A DNA stretch of 64,000 nucleotides from Nocardia flavorosea NBRC 108225 (GTDB taxonomy: Bacteria > Actinomycetota > Actinomycetes > Mycobacteriales > Mycobacteriaceae), in NCBI RefSeq assembly GCF_001613385.1, contig NZ_BDCG01000030.1, forward strand, positions 1 through 64,000. Direction: 5' to 3'. Position 1 is the stretch's first letter, and every line of letters begins with the position of its first letter. The position numbers were made by a program, and so were the translations under genes. The notes beneath the pieces were generated by a model. It saw only the letters and a list, made by a program, of their open reading frames with translations. It had not been told where the DNA came from and did not search any database. This document shows, piece by piece, positions 35,020 to 43,355 of this stretch.

Positions 35020-35027
35020 ATCCGGCT

Positions 35028-35870
35028 TCAGTACTTCAGCGCTCCCGCATCGACCGGCACCTGGGTCCCGGTGATGGCCACCGACGCGGGACCGGCCAGC
35101 CACGCCACCACTTCGGCGACATCCTCGACCGGCATGAAACCGCTCTGCCCGTCGTTGGCCGACTTCAGCGGCACCGGCGGGAAACTGTGCAGGAACGACG
35201 GATGTTTGCCGAACATCGCCATCATATCGTCCGGCTGGATCATCGGGGTGTCCACCGAGTACGGGTGGATCGAGTTCACCCGGATACCGAATTCACCCGC
35301 CTCCAGCGCCAGCGTATTGGTCAATGCCACCAGCCCGTGCTTGGACGCCGCGTAATGCCCGTTACCCGGTGTGGCCTTCAACCCGGCCGACGAACTGACG
35401 ATCACGACCGATCCACCGTTGCCCGCCTCGATCATCGCCGGCAACGCGGCCCGGATAGTGCGCCAGGTACCACTGAGATTCACGTCGACAACGGTGTCCC
35501 ATTGCTCTTCGCTCATCTCCCACAGCCGGCCCCAGCTCAGCACGCCAGCATTGGCGATCAGCACGTCGAGGCGGCCGAACTGGGCAACACCGTCGGCCAC
35601 CAGCTGCTGCAGTCCGGCCAGATCCCTGATATCGACTGCACGGGTGAGGATTTTGCGGCCCGCGGATTCGACCAGCCGCGCGGTCTCCGCGAGATCCTCC
35701 GCAGTGGCGGCGGGATAGGTGACGGTGCCGGAGATCGGCGCACACGCATCGATGGCGATGATATCGGCGCCCTGCTCGGCCAGCCGGACCGCATGCGCGC
35801 GGCCCTGCCCGCGGGCAGCGCCCGTCACCAGGGCCACCTGTCCCAGCAGTGGCTCGGTCGGATTTCTCAT
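35028..35870 (-). CDS. SDR oxidoreductase, mycofactocin-associated type
   Basis: A 280-residue SDR with TGAARGQGRAHAVRLAEQ, the subfamily insert after strand 2 (IDACAPISGTVTYPAATAEDL), NAGVL, SSSAG and YAASK. The internal NSIHPYSVDTPMI and the end TGTQVPVDAGALKY are standard. It is the second mycofactocin-type SDR in the window. ATG 35870 has GAAGGTG ahead of it. A promoter with TTGACT and TAACTT is seen 125-155 bases upstream. It heads a two-gene operon with the epimerase-like gene. Confidence 0.9.
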   Translation of the reverse strand: MRNPTEPLLGQVALVTGAARGQGRAHAVRLAEQGADIIAIDACAPISGTVTYPAATAEDLAETARLVESAGRKILTRAVDIRDLAGLQQLVADGVAQFGRLDVLIANAGVLSWGRLWEMSEEQWDTVVDVNLSGTWRTIRAALPAMIEAGNGGSVVIVSSSAGLKATPGNGHYAASKHGLVALTNTLALEAGEFGIRVNSIHPYSVDTPMIQPDDMMAMFGKHPSFLHSFPPVPLKSANDGQSGFMPVEDVAEVVAWLAGPASVAITGTQVPVDAGALKY

Positions 35871-35993
35871 CGTGGCACCTTCGATCATCGTTGTCGGGCG
35901 GACGGCCGGCTCCGGCCATCCGCGGTACGGGCATACTCGCCGAGGGGTCCCGAGCGGGTTCCGACCGGCCCACTTCTCTCGGCGGCTGAAACG

Positions 35994-36023
35994 AAGTTAG
36001 ACGGGTGTCCATATAACAGTCAA
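35994..36023 (-). promoter_or_regulatory. Promoter candidate for the SDR-epimerase operon
   Basis: On the minus strand TTGACT (36023-36018) and TAACTT (35999-35994) are separated by 18 bases. Transcription from here would give a leader of about 115 bases before the ATG at 35870. Confidence 0.4.
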
Positions 36024-36087
36024 GGGCGCTGACAGGGCGCGGACCGGCACCGCACCACGGGCCACTCGATATGGCGGCCGCGGCCAC

Positions 36088-36687
36088 TCAGGCGCGGTCA
36101 GGAGTGGAAATCGCGCGCTCGACCGCCATGCGGACCAGTTCATCGGCCTGCTCTTCGGTGAAGACCCCCGGCAGGGTGAGGCGTTCGAGGATGAGCCAGT
36201 TCAGGGCCAGGAACAGCAGGACGACGGTGTTCTCGTCGCCCGGCATTCCGTTGTCGACGTGGTTGCGGATATTGAAGTCCAGATCGGCTCGGACCCGTTC
36301 GGTGAGCAGGGCTTGGAGCTCGGGCCGCCGGGTCGCCTCCAGGCGGAGTTCGAGCAACGCCAGATAACCGGTGCGGAACCGGGTGACGCGTCCGACGACT
36401 TCGGTCATGAGTTCGGTGACGGTCTCGCGGGAACGGGGTCCCTGCAGTTTCACCATGACCGATTGGTCGGGCACCAGCCGCTCGTAGTACCGATGACCTG
36501 CCTGAACCAGAAGGTCGTCGCGGTTGGCGAAGTAATTGGAGGCGGTGCCGGCCGGCACCTCGGCTTCTTTGTCCACCGCGCGGAACGTCAGTCCGCGGGC
36601 CCCTTCCCGGGCCAGTACCTCGATCGATGCGTCCAGTAACGCCTGGCGGCGTTGGGGATTCGTGCGGACCACTTGACACCACTCCAT
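36088..36687 (-). CDS. TetR family transcriptional regulator
   Basis: A 199-residue TetR protein: DNA-binding domain from RRQALLDASIEVLAREGARG through AEVPAGTASNYFANRDDLL, then a helical domain ending near ERLTLPGVFTEEQADELV. A perfect 14-bp palindrome directly abuts the ATG at 36687, with a second half-site 30 bases upstream, so tight autoregulation is likely. A GTG at 36672 preceded by GGAG is an alternative start. The divergent hydrolase gene (37024) may be a second target. Confidence 0.9.
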   Translation of the reverse strand: MEWCQVVRTNPQRRQALLDASIEVLAREGARGLTFRAVDKEAEVPAGTASNYFANRDDLLVQAGHRYYERLVPDQSVMVKLQGPRSRETVTELMTEVVGRVTRFRTGYLALLELRLEATRRPELQALLTERVRADLDFNIRNHVDNGMPGDENTVVLLFLALNWLILERLTLPGVFTEEQADELVRMAVERAISTPDRA

Positions 36688-36730
36688 CTGTAGTACTACA
36701 GTTCAAATCACTTCATTCAGAGTACTACAG
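36688..36730. promoter_or_regulatory. Double operator abutting the TetR start
   Basis: CTGTAGTACTACAG (36688-36701) is a perfect palindrome. AGTACTACAG is repeated at 36721-36730, preceded by CAG in a partly symmetrical context. The centres lie about 30 bases apart. The rest of the 336-base divergent gap up to 37024 has no gene. Confidence 0.7.
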
Positions 36731-37023
36731 ACGAGGCGGTCAGGCACACGAGGTGATCCCCCGTCCTGCCGGATCCACCGTCCTCGTCGAAAGGCGGATC
36801 CGATATGCGAAAACCACGCGGCACCTTCCCCATCCCGAACAACCCTCGGCGTTTCGCAGCCCGGCCGACGCCGCGCGCCGCGATCACCAAGAAAGGACTG
36901 CCCCGCCACACCAGGCGCGGCGGGCGGTAGCCAGCGCTCTGCCGGGGTCGGCGCAAGACGCGCTCGACGATGAACCGCCCAGGTCAGAACACCGAAACAA
37001 GAGCAGCGCAGGAAAGAGGAAAC

Positions 37024-37902
37024 ATGCGTGATGTGAAGATCTGGAGTGAGGAGTTCGGCGCCGCCACGGATCCGCCGATCCTGCTGATCATGGGGTCGAT
37101 GTCGCAGGGCATCCTGTGGCCGGATGAGTTCATCGACCGGCTCGTCGCCGGAGGCCGCCGGGTGATCCGGTACGACCACCGTGACACCGGGATGTCGGAT
37201 ACCGTCGACTTCGCGACCCACCCGTACACCTGGGACGACGTCCACCACGACGTCTACCGCGTCCTGGACGCCCACGGCCTCGAAAGCGCCCACCTGGTAG
37301 GACATTCCGCAGGCGGACTCCTCGCCCAGCTCGTCGCAGTGAAGCAACCGCAACGAGTGCGCTCGCTGACAGTCATCGGCTCCTCACCGCTCGGTGGCGG
37401 CGAAGGCAGGGTACTCATACGCGCTCTGCTCGGTGAACCCCAGCCTCCGGGCAGCCTGCCCGAACCGGCACCCGAAATCGTCACCTTCTACCGCACACTC
37501 ATGGCGGCACCACCACCGTCGGATCGGCGCACCCGCATCGACGGCATGGTTGCCGAGCAACGGGTACTGCACGGCACCGGCCTGCCGTTCGACGAGACAG
37601 CCGCACGCGAACTACAGGAACGGATCCACGACCGGGCCCACAACCTCTCGGCGGCCACCAACCACCGGCTCGCCGCCGCCGCCCACCCCGACTTCGAACC
37701 TGCCGGTGCACTCCCCCGGATCCAGGCATCCACACTGGTCATCGAAGGCAGTCACGAACCGGTCAAACCGGGTCACGGTGCGATGATCGCCGAGCAGATC
37801 CCGGGAGCGCAGCTACGGATCGTCGCCGGCATGGGCCATACACTGCCGCCGCAGGTGCACGAGGAACTCGCCACCGCCGTCCTCGCACATACAACCAGGT
37901 GA
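37024..37902 (+). CDS. Alpha/beta hydrolase
   Basis: A 292-residue hydrolase with the oxyanion region LIMGSMSQGILWP, the strand RVIRYDHRDTGMSD, nucleophile elbow GHSAGG and catalytic His in GMGHTLPPQ. The usual acid loop GxxDP reads GSHEPVKP, so Glu replaces Asp. Relatives hydrolyse esters, lactones or C-C bonds of aromatic intermediates. ATG 37024 has AAAGAGGAAAC before it. It lies divergent to the TetR gene and is probably under its control. Confidence 0.88.
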   Translation: MRDVKIWSEEFGAATDPPILLIMGSMSQGILWPDEFIDRLVAGGRRVIRYDHRDTGMSDTVDFATHPYTWDDVHHDVYRVLDAHGLESAHLVGHSAGGLLAQLVAVKQPQRVRSLTVIGSSPLGGGEGRVLIRALLGEPQPPGSLPEPAPEIVTFYRTLMAAPPPSDRRTRIDGMVAEQRVLHGTGLPFDETAARELQERIHDRAHNLSAATNHRLAAAAHPDFEPAGALPRIQASTLVIEGSHEPVKPGHGAMIAEQIPGAQLRIVAGMGHTLPPQVHEELATAVLAHTTR

Positions 37903-38332
37903 CCGAGAGCGCCCCGACCCCAATTGCGCAGCACCGGAACGAACTGAGCGACGCAGCGTATGGCAGGAGAATCCGACCTTTTCGCGTCCCGGCCGAACGG
38001 CTGTTCCCAGGCACTTGATCCCGTACCGGACGGGAAAGTGGCCGGCACAGTGATCGGTATCGGCGTAGACGGTGGCCGCGCCGGTATCCGGCCCCACCGC
38101 GTGGCCCCTGTGTGACCGTTCCTCGACGCCGGGCAGGTCGGCCCGGGCCCGCCGCAGCCGTGCCCGCCGCAGGTACATCGAAGGCATCGTGTGCAAGTAC
38201 ATTCGACGTGATGGACAGATATCGCAGACCACGCGATGCGATAATGGACCGCGCGAGATCACCGAGACCTTCGCCGAGACAGGGGTTGTCGACGATCCGA
38301 ATCGGCTGAAATCGGCCCGGAAATGACATCTG
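37903..38332. other. Intergenic stretch without a supported gene
   Basis: 430 bases between the hydrolase and a degraded gene. The frames present look like antisense noise; no ribosome site or family block was found. Confidence 0.5.
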
Positions 38333-38693
38333 GCCGAGGTCGATATCGATGACCTCGCCGTCTCCGAAGTGCAGGAACTGCGGAATATCCAGCGGGGCCG
38401 CGAAGGTTTCGGGGTCCTGGCACACCGTGAGCTGCTGTATGTTCGTCGACGCTGGGACGGGGGTGAGATTCCGGCCGCCGACTACCTGATGGAGATCACC
38501 GACTGCTATCGCACCCGCCAGGTCGAAGTGCTGACAGCGGCGAGGCGGTCCAGCTCGGCCTCGACGACTTCCCCTTCAATCCACCGATCGACTGGTGGGA
38601 GACCCCGATCTGGCCGGGCAGGAGATCACGGCACAGGAGTTCGAGAAGGCATGGGCTGGTGCGGTTCCTGCACCCGAGGACTGGCACCGCTGA
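38333..38693 (+). pseudogene. Degraded gene of unknown family
   Basis: Three successive frames read as one protein: EVQELRNIQRGREGFGVLAH, YVRRRWDGGEIPAADYLMEI, then (shifted) GEAVQLGLDDFPFNPPIDWW, then (shifted again) DLAGQEITAQEFEKAWAGAV and PAPEDWHR before a TGA at 38691. Each piece has coding-like composition and acidic, soluble character. Two frameshifts disrupt it. I do not recognise the family. The following 38694-39192 has no supported gene. Confidence 0.55.
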
Positions 38694-39192
38694 CGATTGA
38701 GAACGACACCGCACGCCCCTCGAGGGCGGATACGATTGGCGGATGAGCTGGTGGGTCAACGCGATACCCGCCGGCGTCGCCGCCGCCCACGGTCTCTGGA
38801 CGAGCCTGTGCTTGCCTCCGGACCGATCCCCTGAGTTGGTGATGTCCTTGCCGCGATCAGGAATTCGCGTTGCTGTGGCGACGCGTGGTTCGAGATCGCC
38901 GGGGTGAATATCGACGACTGACAGCTCGGATGGAAGCAATCACGCCCTGACGATTACCTCGGCGAGCCAAATATCAATCCAGCGGGCAACGGCCGGGAGC
39001 TCACCTCCGCTACACCTGTCGAGTTCATGGCATTCCGCAATCCGAGGCCTCAGGGCGGCACTGACGTTGGTGTGCCTACTGGCCGTGACAATGGCGGTTC
39101 GCTCCTCATAGCTGTAAGCGCACCATTCGGCGATTTCGTACGCGGGGCCGGGAAGTGCGGTTCGGCTGCAGCAGACTGTTCATGTCAGGTGA
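38694..39192. other. Intergenic stretch without a supported gene
   Basis: About 500 bases with lower GC than the neighbours and only short frames (for example one beginning MSWWVNAIPAG near 38743). No family, terminator or operator could be supported. Confidence 0.5.
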
Positions 39193-40134
39193 TCAGTGTG
39201 GTGTGGGATCGGCGGTGGCCACGCCGGTTCCGGTGGGACGTGGCTGCTTGCGGCTGATGACGATTCCAGCGACGACGAGCACAGCTCCGAGCGGCTGATG
39301 CCAGGTCACGGTCTCGTCGAGAATTACAGCGCCGAGCGCCACGCCGATGACCGGGGTCAGATAGGTGACGCTGGAAGCCACGGTGGCACCCCATCCAGCG
39401 ACGATGTTGGTATTCCAGATGTAGGCCACCCCGGTTCCGAAGACCCCGAGAACGATCATGCTAGCGACGATGCCCGGGGTCAGCATCACAGGGTGATCGT
39501 CGATGATCGGTACGGTCACCAGGAGTATGGCGGCGCCGATTCCGACCTGGACGGTCGCGACCGAGGTCGCCGGCAGACCAAGTGGTGAAACGAACCGGCG
39601 CAGATAGACGAAGGCGACACCGTAGCTGCCGGTCGCGACCAAGCAAGCGAGTTGCGCGCCGAGGCCGCCGGTGTCGGTTGTTCCGAGGAGTTGCCACGGG
39701 GCGAGCACGATCAGGACCCCGATCAGTCCGAGGGCGAGGCCGGCGAGTTGAGCGCGGTGCGGTCGTTCGGCACGTAGGGCTGCCAGTGTGACCAGCAGGG
39801 TCATCAGCGGTGTGGTCACGTTATAGATGCTCAGCAGGCCGGAATTGATGTGCTGGCCCGCCCAGGCGAACAACGTGAACTGCAGCACACACAGGAATAG
39901 TGAGACAACGCTGATATGTCCCCACTGTCGTACAGACCGGGGTAACCGGACCCTCAGTACCAGCACAACCACCGTCAAAGCGAGCGCCCCGAGCCTCATA
40001 CGGGCGGTCGCGACCTGTAACGGTAACAGCCCGGCGAGACCGATCTTCATGAACAGGAAGCTCGATCCCCACGCCAAGGACAACGCGACGAACTGCATCG
40101 GTAACAGGCGCGAACCGGCTGGACCGGGCATCAT
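39193..40134 (-). CDS. EamA/DMT family transporter
   Basis: A 313-residue inner-membrane transporter with ten hydrophobic helices arranged as two EamA repeats. Typical blocks are LSLAWGSSFLFMKIGLAGL at the start, PLMTLLVTLAALRAERPHR at the end of repeat 1, and LTPVIGVALGAVILDETVTW in repeat 2. Members export amino acids, metabolites or drugs. The start at 40134 is preferred because GGAG lies six bases upstream; ATG 40191 or 40146 are alternatives. It ends in a soluble tail. Confidence 0.88.
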   Translation of the reverse strand: MMPGPAGSRLLPMQFVALSLAWGSSFLFMKIGLAGLLPLQVATARMRLGALALTVVVLVLRVRLPRSVRQWGHISVVSLFLCVLQFTLFAWAGQHINSGLLSIYNVTTPLMTLLVTLAALRAERPHRAQLAGLALGLIGVLIVLAPWQLLGTTDTGGLGAQLACLVATGSYGVAFVYLRRFVSPLGLPATSVATVQVGIGAAILLVTVPIIDDHPVMLTPGIVASMIVLGVFGTGVAYIWNTNIVAGWGATVASSVTYLTPVIGVALGAVILDETVTWHQPLGAVLVVAGIVISRKQPRPTGTGVATADPTPH

Positions 40135-40616
40135 CTCGGGCTCCATTCGAAACGGTTCCGGTTGCGAGGACGTCAGCTCCTCAGTGAGCACACCGCACCA
40201 GCAGCCGAAACTCTGGCGGGAATCGGACGTGAACCTCGGAACACCTCGAATGCCCGCGACGCCGATCCATTTCGTACTTCTTCCGGAGCGTTTCCCGGGC
40301 GGGTAGCAGTGCTCGAGTAGCGCCCACTCGGCGTCGGTCGTCGACGAGGACGGATGCCTCCGGCCAGGTCATCAGCGGCCGGGCATGAGGAACACGCGGT
40401 GATGAGCGACGAAGGCACACCAAATCCTGGTACTTATCGGGGTCAGCGTTCCTACTGCGCATCGCCGGTTCATGGTCCTCCTGTGGGCTTGCATGAGAAC
40501 CCTCGGAGGGTCGGTGAACACCGCGCTGATCCCGTTGGGCGGCTGGGGCGAGCAGCACATGGAGACGATTACCCGGATACTGCTGGACACGTGAGCACAC
40601 ATGCGCCGCACCGGCG
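40135..40616. other. Gap between EamA gene and truncated TetR gene
   Basis: 482 bases. Frames here are short and arginine rich. The part just before 40617 should hold the missing N-terminus of the TetR-like gene but does not encode it in any frame that I can follow. Confidence 0.5.
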
Positions 40617-41177
40617 ATGAGTTGCTCCCCCGGCGCATCGTCGTCGACTGTCGCAGATATCTGCACGGCAGCCGAGGTCGCGCCTGCAACCTTCTATACA
40701 TACTTCCCGGCCAAGGAAGATCTGGTGTTCGCCGACCAGCCCGAAGGGGTGGTGGCGATGCGGCAGACCATCACTGCTCGCGGCAGCGCAGAGTCCCTGT
40801 ACACGGTCCTGATGCGCGGTGTGGAAATGCTCGCCGCCTCCCCGCAATGGAGTGTGGCTTCCGACGAGAACCCGGCCGCGATCCGAGCCCGCCTGATACT
40901 CACGGTTCCCTCGCTGCGTGCGGTCGCGCTTCGACAGCTGTTCGACTTGCAGGTCGACTGGGCCAACGCGCTGACCCTGGCATTTCCCGGGGAACTCGAC
41001 GAACCGACCGCGCACGCCGTGATCGGTTCACTCGTCGGAGCAGTGACGAGCACCGCCATGGCACACATCCGTCAAAACAGGCCACTCGAACAGATACCGG
41101 AGGTGGTGACCCAGGCAGCGCAGATCGCGCTGAACGGACTGCCTCGCCTGCAGATATCGAACGGCACCACCGAATGA
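40617..41177 (+). pseudogene. TetR-like regulator lacking its first helix (likely degraded)
   Basis: The frame encodes VADICTAAEVAPATFYTYFP and AKEDLVF, helices 2-3 of a TetR HTH, followed by an all-helical domain ending PLEQIPEVVTQAAQIALNGL. The first helix (normally about 25 residues ending in a TTV or ATV before ADI) is missing: the frame before STVADI reads MSCSPGASS. Either the gene is a remnant, or it makes a truncated protein unlikely to bind DNA well. It is divergent from the EamA exporter, which it may once have controlled. Confidence 0.6.
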
Positions 41178-41269
41178 ACGGACCGAAAGGCCTCGCACGG
41201 CAACGTTTCACGGGCGTGTTCGCCTTCCGCCGTGGCCGCACAGTGGTCTTCGGCCGGCAACTTCTGGAG

Positions 41270-41430
41270 TGCCCGTGACGGTAGCGCTCGCCATCGACCG
41301 GTTGGCGATGTCTTTGAAGTAGTTGCTGATCTCGACCCCGCTGCGGTGGGTCCATCACAGAAAATGCAGGTCGTCGACCACGATGATGCTGGTTTCGCAG
41401 GTGCACACCACGCCGTGGGTGTCACCGCGG
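41270..41430 (-). mobile_element. Remnant of a TniB-like transposon ATPase
   Basis: The minus strand reads THGVVCTCETSIIVVDDLHF, L-stop, WTHRSGVEISNYFKDIANRS. This matches the Walker B and sensor region of TniB/IstB-like AAA ATPases of Tn7/Tn5053-type transposons (IIVVDDLHFL.W..R.G.E.SN.FK.IAN). A TGA interrupts it and no Walker A or transposase is present. It is a small relic of a mobile element and may mark an old insertion or deletion point in this degraded zone. Confidence 0.65.
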
Positions 41431-41517
41431 TCGCTGATGCGTCGAACGCCGCCCGCGATGCATCGCCTCACCGGCTGTCCCGTTCGGCCGCGCCGACAAC
41501 CTACGGGGCTCGTTCGG

Positions 41518-42309
41518 TCAGCTCAGATACCCGAGTAGCTCGTCGTGCAGCATGCCGTTCGACGCGGCCGCGCTGTCACCGAGCGGGCCCGGGTTGCCGT
41601 CGAGGCCGGTGAAAGCCCCGCCCGCCTCGGTCACGATGACGGCGTGGGCCGCCATCTCCAGTGGCGAGAGGTCCGGATCGGCGCAGATATCGATCAACCC
41701 CTCAGCAACCATCATGTAGGGCCAGAAGTCACCGTACGCGCGCGTACGCCACACCTCCCTCGACAGCGCCAGAAGACCACTCAGCCTGCCTTGCTCCTCC
41801 CAGCCGGCAAGGGAGGAGTACGCGAACGACGCATCCGGCAACTTCGAAACGCCCGAGACACGCATGCGGCTGGCCGAGGACAGGCTGCGGCCGGTGAAGG
41901 CGCCGTGATCCTGTGCGGCCCACCAGCGGCGTCCCAGCGCTGGGGCGGAGACGACGCCGACCACGGGCCGGTAACCGCCCTCGGACGCTTCGATCAGGGA
42001 AATCTGCGTCGCCCATACCGGTACACCGCGCGCATAGTTCTCGAGACCGTCGATGGCATCGACCACCCAGCAGCGCGGCCCGGTTCCCTCCAACCCCTCC
42101 CCCTCGCCGAGCACGGCGTCACGCGGGCGGGAGCGCTGCAACTGTCCGCGAATGAGCTTCTCCACCTCGGTTTCGGATTCGCGCACCGGTTCCAGATCCG
42201 GCTTAGACTCGATCACGAGGTCGAGCGCCTTGAAACGCTCCATGCTCGCCGCGGCCGCGGAATCCACGAGAACATGGGCGAATCGGAGGTCATCGAGATG
42301 GTCCTGCAC
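41518..42309 (-). CDS. Inositol-monophosphatase/HisN-like protein with altered metal sites
   Basis: A 263-residue member of the IMPase fold. It has VIESKPDLEPVRESETEVEK, GEGEGLEGTGPRCWVVDAID, GLENYARGVPVW and LIDICADPDLSPLEMAAHAV. The DPIDGT motif reads DAIDGL (both Asp kept), and the last metal Asp of WD reads LE. HisN and IMPase proteins remove phosphate from histidinol or inositol phosphate; the changes make weaker or altered activity possible. The GTG start has TAGCTT exactly six bases upstream and no ribosome site. Confidence 0.85.
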   Translation of the reverse strand: MQDHLDDLRFAHVLVDSAAAASMERFKALDLVIESKPDLEPVRESETEVEKLIRGQLQRSRPRDAVLGEGEGLEGTGPRCWVVDAIDGLENYARGVPVWATQISLIEASEGGYRPVVGVVSAPALGRRWWAAQDHGAFTGRSLSSASRMRVSGVSKLPDASFAYSSLAGWEEQGRLSGLLALSREVWRTRAYGDFWPYMMVAEGLIDICADPDLSPLEMAAHAVIVTEAGGAFTGLDGNPGPLGDSAAASNGMLHDELLGYLS

Positions 42310-42315
42310 CCAATG

Positions 42316-42321
42316 AAGCTA
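42316..42321 (-). promoter_or_regulatory. -10 hexamer of a leaderless promoter
   Basis: On the minus strand TAGCTT is followed by six bases and the GTG at 42309. It is the same hexamer and spacing as upstream of 31534. Confidence 0.55.
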
Positions 42322-42501
42322 TCCACAGCAAACGGACAGCGCCACCGGGCCCGGAACGGCTGCACGGACGTCCACGCCCCCGCATCGGCGACGAAACCCG
42401 TGCGGCCTGCAACGATCTCCGCACATCAGGTGCGGCCGGGCCGGGATCGGCGATATCGTCGACAGAGTTGTACCGGTGTTGTTTTCGGATCGGAGTGTGC
42501 T

Positions 42502-43308
42502 GTGGCGGGAAAATCGTTGGATCTGCGAACCGACAAGCCGCACAGCGCCCGCATCTACGACTACCTGCTCGGCGGAAAAGACAACTATCCGGCGGACCAG
42601 CAAGCCGCTGCCAAGGTGGAGCAGGCGGTGCCGAACGCGCGCAAGGTCGCCCGGGCCAACCGTGATTTCATGCACCGGGCCGCCCGGTACGCCGCCGAGG
42701 CCGGGATCGGCCAATTCCTCGATATCGGCACCGGAATCCCCACCGCACCGAATCTGCATCAGGTCGTCCAAGAGGTGAACCCGGCGGCGCGCATCGTCTA
42801 TGTGGACAACGATCCGCTGGTCCTCGCCCACGCCCGCGCACTCATGACCGGCACGCCGGAAGGGAGCACCGGCTACATCAACGCCGATCTCACCGAGCCG
42901 GAGACGATCCTGTCCGCACCCGCTCTGACCGACACCCTCGACCCCGGCGTACCGACCGCGTTGAGCCTCATCGCCATCGCCCATTTCGTCCCGGGCGACA
43001 TCATCTACGACGCTGTCGCAACCCTGCTGGATGCCCTCGCCCCCGGCAGCTACCTGGCAATGACGCACCTGACCGCCGAGATCGATCCCGAGGGTGTCGC
43101 CGGCACAGTCGCCACCTACACCCAGAGCGGAATCGCCATGCAACCGCGCAGCCGTGACGAATTCGAACGGTTCTTCACCGGCCTGGAACCGGTGGAACCG
43201 GGAACAGTCCCGTTGCACCGCTGGCGTCCACGAATGGACCAGCCCGCCGCCTACGACTACACCCTCCCGCTCTACGCGGCCGTCGGCCGCAAACCCGCGC
43301 TGGCGTAG
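42502..43308 (+). CDS. SAM-dependent methyltransferase, DUF574 family
   Basis: A 268-residue protein of the actinobacterial DUF574 (PF04672) family. It has the start DKPHSARIYDYLLGGKDNYP, then FLDIGTGIPTAPNLHQVVQ (SAM loop), RIVYVDNDPLVLAHARAL and the end PLYAAVGRKP. A role in methylating a small molecule is presumed, but substrates are largely unknown. The GTG at 42502 has GGAG seven bases before it, and excludes a long upstream extension. The gene stands alone, divergent from the IMPase-like gene. Confidence 0.88.
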   Translation: MAGKSLDLRTDKPHSARIYDYLLGGKDNYPADQQAAAKVEQAVPNARKVARANRDFMHRAARYAAEAGIGQFLDIGTGIPTAPNLHQVVQEVNPAARIVYVDNDPLVLAHARALMTGTPEGSTGYINADLTEPETILSAPALTDTLDPGVPTALSLIAIAHFVPGDIIYDAVATLLDALAPGSYLAMTHLTAEIDPEGVAGTVATYTQSGIAMQPRSRDEFERFFTGLEPVEPGTVPLHRWRPRMDQPAAYDYTLPLYAAVGRKPALA

Positions 43309-43355
43309 CGGGAGCGTCTACCACCGGAGGGGCAATCGTCATACCGGGGCGCCGG

